In this document: positions 59,457 through 64,000 of the stretch, piece by piece | Position numbering within the stretch: position 1 is the first letter of the stretch | Layout: each line of letters starts with the position of its first letter | NCBI GenBank assembly: GCA_947311845.1 | Contig: CAMZMU010000048.1 | Span: forward strand, 25,788,368 to 25,852,367 | Reading direction: 5' to 3' | DNA length: 64,000 nt | From: Poa pratensis | Lineage: Eukaryota > Streptophyta > Magnoliopsida > Poales > Poaceae | Program-made: the position numbers and the translations under genes | The notes under the pieces: generated by a model | What the model was told of the DNA's origin: nothing | The model's input: the letters and a program-made list of their open reading frames with translations, nothing else | Database searches by the model: none

Positions 59457-62400
59457 CTAGATCAAGCAGTCAGTCGAGCTCGTTACGTGTGTGCCTTTGT
59501 TTCCTGCACCGGCTAGCGCCTCCTATACATCTCTACGGAATCTGCTAGCTAGCCGCTTTTGTGGTTATTTTCTCGTGGCTCCCTGACAGCCAGGGCGTGT
59601 CTTGTTGTAAGTGACTGTTATATTGCTCATTTTGTTCAGAAAAAAGGTGAACGGTTTACTTTTGGGGGATTTTACATCATTTCGCAATAAGCATTCCTCA
59701 TGTACGGCACACCATCCTCTCATGTGTCTAAACTCTAAGGGTCTCTTAGGTTCTCGGCCACACACTGCCAAGCCAAAGTTTGACAATTTGGTATGTGTTT
59801 GGCTTTTGGCACATTTTATTATCTTGATCCATCTGCCATAAGATAAAATTTTCACCAAGTTTGGAACAATTTGTGGAGCCAAATTTTTCGACCATACTTT
59901 TGTGGCAGCTACACTTACCAAAATAAAGGCATCTCTAAACAATCCCTCCAAATAGGTTAGTAGAGTATAAATTTTGTTTTAAACGCCTAAACCGAATCTA
60001 GCCAAACCCTTATGTGCTTTAGAGTAAAAAATTTACTCCAAGCTTCGGCTGGGCGACCACACTTAGCCTCCGCAGACAACCCGCCGGAATCTTTGCCGCC
60101 ACCGTGTCCATTCCGAGCTCGGTTTGAGAAAAAACGGAGCCTCTTGAGGATGCAGATGACATAGAGCGCTCGTGACGGAGCAATCCGGCACCAGAATCAA
60201 GGCATGTCGATAAACTTCCGACCCTGTAGATTCTGCCGCGGCGAGATTGGTGTGCTATCGACGCCCCACATTCGAGGTCCTCGGAGCTCCTCCGTCGACT
60301 CCCGCTGTCTCTCAGCCCTCCGACCTTTCATAGCTTTGGCATCGGCTCAACGCCGCCAGCTGAGCTTCTCACCTCCTCCGCCCTCCAAGTGTTCCGGTTG
60401 AGATGCCAGAGATCTTTCGGTACATCTCAGATGGTGATCCTGTTGAGCCCGAACACGGTGCAAACATGATACAATGATTTCTCGCAGCATGCATCGAGAA
60501 CCGAGCGATTCATACTCAGTTTCAAGATGATGGCTACTCCACAACACTTCGTAGTTGCTATTTATTTCATTTAAACCCTTCCGTAAGTTAATTTGAATAA
60601 TTTGGTGTGCAAACTTTAAATTTTTAATAATCGTGAATTGTTTGAAACTTTATTATTATTATGTTTGGATTCAGTATGAATGCGAATATATAATTGAAAT
60701 GTAGTTATGTAAGTCAAAACTATAAAAAAATTGACAACCATTTTCTTAGAGAATTAAGTTTAGTGGATCGGCTAAAAACTTTTATTTAGCAGATCAAATA
60801 TAGAGTTAAAAGATAGGATCGAATAGAGATGCCCTTAGCTTGGCAAAATGTGTTTGGCAATCAAACAGGCTAGGACTTTTTCTATGCCTAGGTCGGTCTG
60901 AGCACCGCTTCCAACTGAGTTCGCTCACTTCGCATGCCGTGTTGCCGCAGAAGTGTTACAAGCCGGTGGTGGTGATGTCTCGTCCGGAATTGGGAATTCA
61001 AAAAGTTCAGCAGCGCTGATGCCCAGAGACCGGGAGAGGAGGGGCCAGGAAGAAGACAGCGCGTCTGGACGAGACCGAGACGCCGCTGCCTGCTGCGCCG
61101 CGAGGCCGATATGATCTATCGGTTTTGCATGTTTATCTTGCTCTCGGTGCTGGAATCTGAATGCTGTGGTGCTTCTTGCTCCCCTCGCTTTACCCTTCTC
61201 TCCATTGTTGCACGGTGGGCACGCGACGGCGGCACCTTGCACCTCGCCGGCCGTCCTTTTGATCTTTTCTTCCTGCAAGCACAGCCCATACACATCCCTT
61301 TTGCGAATATCTGCGATGGTTACGTGATACTCACGGCCGATCGGATTCTCTAGGCCTTCGATCCGGGGGAACACAAAAGTGCACGCTAAAGCGAGAGATA
61401 GATTTTTTTTTACATGAGAGATAGATGTTTTGCTAGTGGGGTGTCTGGGCGTTCGGTTCCCCCGAACCGTTCGGTCCGGTACTTCGGTCGCTAGGAAATT
61501 TTGGTTTTCAGAAAATGAACACCGATTGGTCAATTAAGCTAACCGAGACTTCGGTTCCCCGACAAATCGGTTCGCTCCTCGGTCTTACACCGAAAAAACC
61601 TGACCTGCCTTCGCTGCTTGCAGCTCACTAGCCTTCCCTGCTTATTCCGCCGCTTGCACCTCACCAGCGATAGGCGATAGCAATGGCCTTCTCCGCGTAC
61701 AACAGCTTAGGACCGCTTCCCAGCAGTGTTTGTCTCCATGTTCTCCTCTGTCTCGTATGGATTCTAAATAAACAATGATATGGCAATCCAACAGAATTCG
61801 TTCAGCTAGAACAGATCGAAGCACATGGCAAACAAAATTGATAGTACACATTAAAACTAGGATCGAATGATCGAATCAACTACCTACGATGCAGCTAGCA
61901 GACTAACAGTAAGAAGCGTTCAACAGTGCTCATTGCAGTCCCTGCCTTGCGCCCTTGCTGAGTTGTTCTTCCGATCCGGATTCTGACGGGCAGGTGCAGG
62001 TGCTGTTGCCAGCCGCCGCTGGGGAACGAAGCTACTTCAGCGATGAATTAATGATCGACCTCCAACAAATCGCGGCCCATACAAGGAATCAGGGAATCGT
62101 GCGAGACTTGCGCTCTTGTCTGGGAGGGCAAATACGCTAGGTGCCGTGGTTTCTGGGGAGCGGCTTTGTGAAGGAATTCATTCATTAGGATATCTGGCCT
62201 GGGAGTCAAATAGTAGATCGCCTCGTCGGGAGGACATCAGGTCTTCGGTCACTTCGGTGGACCGAGGTTAGGTACCGAAATTACCGAACTTAGTTCGGTT
62301 TTCCAGATCTTCTAACCGAGCTTAGTATCGAGGCTTTCGGTTCAGGTTAATTCAGCTTCGGTGTAGGTTTAATCGGTTCGGTAAATCGGTTATCGGGTTA

Positions 62401-62602
62401 TATGCCCACCCTTAGGTGTGGGGGCGTAGGATATTTGAGGATCTCGACATTATCCCTTCATGCCCTGAGATGAAAAGGTTCATGTAAACAAAAACAAAAG
62501 AGGAAAATGTTGGGAGATTCTTCCAACTTGCAAGCTTGGGAGCACACTTGCTGAAATAGATAGGGGAGAGCCATATAGTGGGATTGTCACATCAATAGTC
62601 AT
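59457..62602. other. 3' flank of the MADS-box gene and intergenic DNA
   Basis: The first few hundred bases likely hold the MADS 3' UTR. Around 59.93 and 60.83 kb, GGCATCTCT and AGAGATGCC occur in inverted order about 900 bases apart, which may mark a decayed TIR element. The minus-strand frame near 60.93-61.53 kb (202 codons) has no recognisable domain and I do not support it. Confidence 0.4.
61446..62410. mobile_element. possible hAT-like element with GGTTCGGT-rich ends
   Basis: The left part (TGGGCGTTCGGTTCCC, then repeated TTCGGT and GAACCG) and the right part (CGGTTCGGTAAATCGGTTAT ending GCCCACCC) form a loose inverted pair of TGGGC ends with many short GGTTCGGT motifs inside. This style of subterminal repeat is known from plant hAT-type MITEs. 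No target duplication was found. Confidence 0.35.
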
Positions 62603-62857
62603 CACTACAGGAAACGATAAATATGCCGAGGGCTAAGAATGCTCGGCACATTCTCGCTCGGCATAGACCACAGATACGCTCGGCATATGTCATGTATGCC
62701 GCGCGCCGTAGATATGTCGAGCGGAAACACTCGGCATACAACCTATATGCCGAGCAGGTATATTTGTCGAGCATGTTTTTCTACACTAGGCTTATGTGGA
62801 TATATGTCGAGCGTTTACATATCTAGGACGCTCGGCAACATGTCTTTTCCTATAGTG
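62603..62857. mobile_element. miniature CACTA element, 255 bases
   Basis: The ends CACTACAGGAAA and TTTTCCTATAGTG are inverted repeats starting with CACTA, and CAT flanks both sides (62600-62602, 62858-62860). The interior is built of GCTCGGCATA-type motifs in both orientations (about ten), which would be transposase-binding subterminal repeats of an En/Spm-type element. It has no coding capacity. Confidence 0.88.
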
Positions 62858-63322
62858 CATCAGGGATGCCTTAAAGAACGGTGTGGATCAAGGAGAGAGT
62901 AGGAGATCTAGGAGTGAAATTCGCACACGAAGTACCCAGGTACGGCCACCACACGGTGGAGGTAAAGACCTAGTACTGCTTTTGAGGTATTAGGGTTTGT
63001 GTTAGATTATTTAAAATGTGCTCAATTAATGTATTGGGTGTCTAAGATTGCGTACGTCCCGAGGGGTGCCCCTTTCGGCTTTATATATGCAGCCCTACTA
63101 CAGTTTACTAGTGTTATGAGTCGGTTCGATAATACAGTTCTAGCAGAAGGCGTCATACATCTACTTGCCGTCAACTCCAAGTTTTCGACGCCATGTAGCC
63201 GGAAGACTCCTACTGGACCCGGCTTGTGGTGAGAGTCAGCCCAACCTTCATTGGGCCTGATCAAAGTAGGCGGCCTGGTGTGGGCGGTGTGCCACCCTAG
63301 GCATGCTAGTCCCCACGACTTA
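62858..63322. other. intergenic DNA
   Basis: I see no gene, repeat end or RNA feature in this stretch; the short frames present have no recognisable content. Confidence 0.4.
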
Positions 63323-63703
63323 GGCTGTGTTTGGTTGGGATTCCTGAGGCAGATTCACTGCCTGGAAGCTGGAATCTGAACCAAAGGGTTCCCAGGCCGG
63401 AAGCAGATTCTGGGAAGCAGCAGATTCCTGCAGTGCAAACTGGAAGTTGGTCCGACCCCAGATTCCACCAGATTCCGGATCTACTGGCGAAACTTTGGGA
63501 GAAAATCGAGAGGGAGAGGGAGTGGGTGGAGATGGTGGAGACGCGAAGGGTCATTACAGATATTTCGTATCGAATTCACAGTTGGCAGTTGTTACAACCA
63601 AACAGCTTCCAGCTTTCCCACAGCAGATTTCTCACAGCAGATTTTCCACAGCAGATTTCCCACAGCTGATTTTCAGGAATCTACAGCTCAACCAAACACA
63701 CCC
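63323..63703. mobile_element. Tourist/Harbinger-type MITE, 381 bases
   Basis: The left end GGCTGTGTTTGGTTGGG and the inverted right end GGGTGTGTTTGGTTGAG match. TTA on each side (63320-63322, 63704-63706) fits the 3-base target duplication of PIF/Harbinger elements. The interior contains several CAGCAGATTT(C/T) repeats near 63.62 kb. Frames spanning it are chance frames. Confidence 0.8.
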
Positions 63704-64000
63704 TTAGTCCTACCCGTTTGGTATTCCCTTGTCAGCATATAGGTGTCGGCAATAGACGCTCGACTCCAAGGATACACGTGTAGCTTACGTTCAGAGGGCG
63801 TAGGTTTATCAAAATTCAATTCAATGTCAAGTGTAGTGGCTAGGACGTTGATGGCTCCTCAACCGGTAATATTACCTCTGGATTGGTGTACTTGGCGATC
63901 AAGGTGGAGTAGAAGTGTGGCGCATAGGTTTGGCGACATATTGGAGGGTGGCATCGCGACATGTGCTAGTAAAAGCATATATTGTTCGCTAGGTCTGTAA

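Noticed and set aside
59926..60833. Possible TIR element with GGCATCTCT ends
   Set aside because: Only about nine bases match and no target duplication is visible, so it is noted in the intergenic entry but not called.
60925..61533. 202-codon minus-strand frame
   Set aside because: No recognisable domain, no supported introns, and it overlaps the left end of a possible hAT-like element.
1..64000. CRISPR arrays, bacterial operons, ribosome binding sites, rRNA or tRNA genes
   Set aside because: The window is plant nuclear DNA. No regularly spaced repeat and spacer array, rRNA segment or complete tRNA cloverleaf was seen; the only polymerase III-like boxes are in the SINE.

Overview
The window looks like nuclear DNA of a grass, most likely a Triticeae species (wheat, Aegilops, barley or rye group). 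It has short intron-rich genes separated by nested LTR retrotransposons, CACTA elements, Stowaway, Tourist and other MITEs, and a tRNA-derived SINE. Only three host genes can be supported. They are a mitochondrial carrier family gene (minus strand, 572-3554, five exons), a COBRA-like gene for a GPI-anchored cell-wall protein (plus strand, 13751-16477, six exons) and a SEPALLATA-class MIKC MADS-box gene of the MADS34/PAP2 type (plus strand, 54477-59456, eight exons). All three were rebuilt exon by exon with GT-AG introns. The COBRA-like and MADS frames close exactly. The carrier frame closes only if one missing G in exon 2 is allowed for.

Layout. From 1 to about 18.3 kb is a gene island with two genes, scattered MITEs, one SINE and intergenic DNA. 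From about 18.3 to 51.8 kb is a retrotransposon cluster. It starts with a Gypsy gag remnant and LTR remnants (18.4-23.0 kb). A Copia element of the Sirevirus/Maximus type follows on the minus strand (22973-41137; target duplication GTTTC). It was entered by an LTR retrotransposon lacking pol (26789-33818; duplication GGAGG) and by a non-autonomous CACTA element (34291-37130; duplication TAT). Beside it lies a second copy of the pol-less family in the opposite orientation (42122-51775; duplication TCCCA). That copy still has a gag-protease-like frame and itself contains a solo LTR (45949-47675; duplication ATCGC) and a Stowaway-ended element carrying gene-like coding DNA (48808-49812; duplication TA). 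From 51.8 to 64 kb is a second island with the MADS-box gene and several small TIR elements.

The three host genes act in unrelated processes (mitochondrial transport, cell-wall assembly, inflorescence and spikelet identity), and nothing suggests they work together. From memory, the MADS34/PAP2 gene neighbours the VRN1/MADS14 gene in grasses, so the window may come from the VRN1 region of a homoeologous group 5 chromosome. That is an inference. Element order can be read from nesting and from LTR differences counted by hand: about 3% for the Copia element, about 1.3% for the plus-strand pol-less element and about 0.6% for the minus-strand one inside the Copia.
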